The position numbers and the translations under genes are program-made. From Aquanectria penicillioides (lineage: Eukaryota > Ascomycota > Sordariomycetes > Hypocreales > Nectriaceae): a DNA stretch of 64,000 nucleotides. Each line of letters opens with the position of its first letter. The stretch's first letter is position 1. Shown piece by piece: positions 61,517-64,000 of the stretch. The notes beneath the pieces are model-generated. The model worked only from the letters and a program-made list of their open reading frames with translations. It searched no databases and was not told where the DNA came from. Where the stretch lies: positions 2,666,001-2,730,000 of the forward strand of contig PYIU01000003.1 in NCBI GenBank assembly GCA_003415625.1, in the 5' to 3' direction.

Positions 61517-62457
61517 TCAGGTCTCGGGTCTGAATTTCCCCCGCTTCTCGCGCATAGCATTGACCTTCCGCTTATCCTCCTCGAAGCTCCTGAGCAGTGC
61601 GGCCTGCTCCGCCTTCCGTCTCTCTCTGAGCTGGAATCTATAGAAGTCCCTTGTCTCAGACTTCTTCTTGGTGTCCCTTTCGATCATCTTGCGCTTGGCC
61701 TCCTCAGCCTCGTTACGGCCAGCCGGTGCCACTCTTCCTCCTCGGGTAACTGTGACAAAGCCGTCTTCGTCGGGCTCATTGCGGAGTCGCTTGGCAAGTT
61801 CCGCAGCCTCCTTCTCCTTGCGGTTGAATGCATTGAAGAAGGCGTGGACAGCCTTCTGGGTGGCATGCTTGTCAACGCGGGAGAGCTGCAGATGCGATGC
61901 AACCCATGAAGATCCCAGATCGGGAACGTCGTCGGCCAGGTTACTGCCCCATGAGGGATATTTTTTCGTCTTGTGAGCCTTGGTAATAGCCTTGAGGACC
62001 AGCTGCACGCTCTTCTCGTCGGCCAGTAATACCACGGCTGTGCTGCTGCTCCTCTGCAACCGGCGGGACCAGATCTGCGGCAGCTGCAAGGCCTCTTCCT
62101 CGCGCTCCCTCTCCTCGGCCTCTATCTCCCCTCGCTTCCTCTTGCGTGCGAACCCGGTGAGCTTCGTAGCTTGCGCTGGGTCGACTGGTAGTGCAGTTCT
62201 GTTCTCGTCCTCAAAGGTGATGGTTTCGAATCGCCCAGCGCCAACCAGCTCGGTGAACACAGCACGGAAGTGAGGCTCAGTGCTGTCCGCGGGGATGTTC
62301 TTCAAGAACAAACTTCGAGAGTCGTTGGCGGTCGGGATCTTGGGCGCATTCCGCCGGACGCGAACTTCGTGAACGGCAGTGGCCGGGTATGCTGGCGTCC
62401 CAGGGATTTTATGGGAAGTACTTCAAACTTGTCGCTATTCTCCTCCTTTGGCGCCAT
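61517..62457 (-). CDS. RRP7: Ribosomal RNA processing protein Rrp7
   Basis: Single exon, 313 aa from the ATG at 62457 (MAPKEENSDKFEVLP), if one base is restored at the CCC of 62399-62401. Rrp7 works with the UTP-C/CURI complexes in the small-subunit processome in the nucleolus, for early 18S rRNA maturation. The N-terminal part is RRM-like, with NAPKIPTANDSRSLFLKNIP and DSTEPHFRAVF. The C-terminal RRP7 domain is highly charged: KEKEAAELAKRLRNEPDEDG, then DEDGFVTVTRGGR, and the final DFYRFQLRERRKAEQ. The frame break falls after LPIKSL near residue 20. With the extra G, the downstream frame (GTPAYPATAVHEVRV) joins directly and the length becomes divisible by three. RRP7 is essential in yeast, so the break is most simply an assembly error. 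Confidence 0.92.
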
Positions 62458-64000
62458 GATCGCGTGTTGCCAGCTGACGAGCAGGCAGGTGCTGTTGTCT
62501 AGGAAATTGGCCCAAGAATGGTCGATGGTCAAGTTTTGGAAAAAGATTCCTCCGATAAGATAAAGAGAAAAAAAAGGTCTGTTCCACTTTTGCAAACAGT
62601 GCGAATACAGTGTTCAAGTTTAAATGCACTGTAAGGCCAACACCATGCGACCCTTGACGTGACCCTGAAGACGACGACTTGGGCCTTGGAGATGCATATT
62701 TTCTATACGCGTTGACTTGCAGTTGGATGATTGGCCCAATGTAACTAATATTTTGCGTTGGCATCCCCATCTCAAATCCTACAGGCCTCAACCCATCTAC
62801 AATTATGCCTAACGTTAGAAAACGTCACTCCTGTAGTTTCGTCATGTCGGAGGTAATATCAAGCAAATCATGAATAATTAGAACTCAATGCTGCACTTTT
62901 GTGATGCAAATTTTTTTTAGTTCCACCCAGGCACGCCTCGAAATGTATCGCCTCACAAAGTTGCCATGTGCATCTGCACCGTAGGAAGCAACACGTCCAC
63001 GTTACACAATCTTCACCCCAATGGCCCACTTTCATCTCGTCCTGTTCACGTCGTAGGTTTGACCGAAATTACACATGAGAGAACCCTGGTAGATCCAAAT
63101 CATAGAATGCATTAGTGCAATCTACAGGTGAGCTCTAAACAACACGACGGTCTTGTGAAATATGAGGCCTGAGGAAACAAATCGAAGCCTTGTCAGGCTT
63201 CTTCGTCAAATCAATCAATTGAATAAAGCAATACCCAACGCACATACACTAGGAAGCCGTCCGGTCTTCATTCCAGGATCCTAAACAGCACACGCTCAAA
63301 TTGACACGCCATATTGTCAAGATATTGGCAGCAACATGGGGCAGATTTTAATAAAATCAAAATTTTATTTCGTCGATTTTCCACCAAGCTATTGTTTTCA
63401 ATCTCATGGATGCTCCAGTGTTATGTCCAATGAACCTACAATCCTAACCGAAGATATGAATGGCGCCAAGGTGTAAGATACTCTCGAGATGCCGCATTTC
63501 AAAGTTTCTTTCCATATTCTGTGCCAGCTATAATTAAATTAGCATTCATCAATCCTTGGGTTTGTCCAAAACTATTACTACTCTGTTAGTGTTGGCTACA
63601 GCTGACGAGGGGCGCCGTCGATCTCTTGACAGGTGAACCCACCTTGGGCCACATAACTATGAATGGGCTATAAGACCAAAATCTCTCAAAGAGTTAAAAT
63701 ATCTCGCGGAAAGCAACAGATCCTTTCCTTCATCACTACACTCTCTCAGAATGCATACGATGATGGCAGATTTCTTGACATTTATTCATTACCTACACCA
63801 ACTATGTCAGTCCTCAGTCAGCCTTTGGGAAAGCTTTGGAAAAGACTCATAGTGGGCTACGGCAAAGGTAACGAGCCCTTGACTAAGCCATTCCTTCTCG
63901 AGTGGAGGTCCTCAAAGTCAGTTATCATCGCTACAGTTGTGCTGGGCATATATGTGGATATTTTTCTCTATGGCAGTACGGTTGTGGTTCTCCCATTCGT
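62458..64000. other. Right-edge region without a recognised gene
   Basis: About 1.5 kb upstream of RRP7 to the window end. The first part should be the RRP7 promoter. The rest is moderately AT-rich, with no long frames or RNA genes that I recognise. Confidence 0.5.

Overview
The window looks like a chromosome segment of a filamentous ascomycete, most likely Sordariomycetes. Introns are short (about 50-70 nt) with GT-AG ends and CTAAC/CTGAC-like branch sites. A very AT-rich, TpA-rich block at the left edge looks like RIP-degraded DNA, and an intron-bearing tRNA gene is present. The class-level assignment is inference from protein style, not from a search.

Layout: 1-1950 is AT-rich and gene-free. 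3201-5675 (-) is an FHA-domain protein with a C-terminal membrane anchor. 9166-10539 (+) is an IFRD-family protein. 11288-45142 is a secondary-metabolite cluster: MFS transporter (-), cytochrome P450 (+), stand-alone thioesterase (-), pepsin-like protein with altered active-site motifs (+), FAD monooxygenase (+), Zn2Cys6 regulator (+) and a 12.1-kb PKS-NRPS hybrid (+). The right side returns to housekeeping genes: tRNA-Thr(AGU) (-), glutamine synthetase (-), a DUF92/TMEM19 membrane protein (-), an ADIP-like coiled-coil protein (-) and ribosome biogenesis factor RRP7 (-). Long gene-poor stretches lie at 5.7-9.2, 27.4-33.0, 45.1-48.1 and 49.9-54.7 kb.

How the cluster may work (inference): the synthase, read as KS-AT-DH-(degenerate MT)-ER-KR-ACP-C-A-T-R, would make a reduced polyketide, join it to one amino acid and release it. 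Its ER keeps an intact NADPH motif, whereas most fungal PKS-NRPS hybrids have a dead ER and borrow a separate one; no separate ER gene is seen here. The C domain reads HHxxxDR and the R domain has lost several signature residues, so release may be non-reductive or use the separate thioesterase. The P450 and FAD monooxygenase would tailor the product, the MFS protein export it and the Zn2Cys6 protein regulate the genes. A CGG-N10-CCG inverted repeat upstream of the monooxygenase is a candidate operator.

Quality warning: seven coding breaks in six genes, among them the conserved glutamine synthetase and RRP7, are each explained by exactly one missing G or C in a short G/C run. This points to systematic homopolymer under-calling in the assembly rather than to pseudogenes, and it splits the PKS-NRPS at two places.
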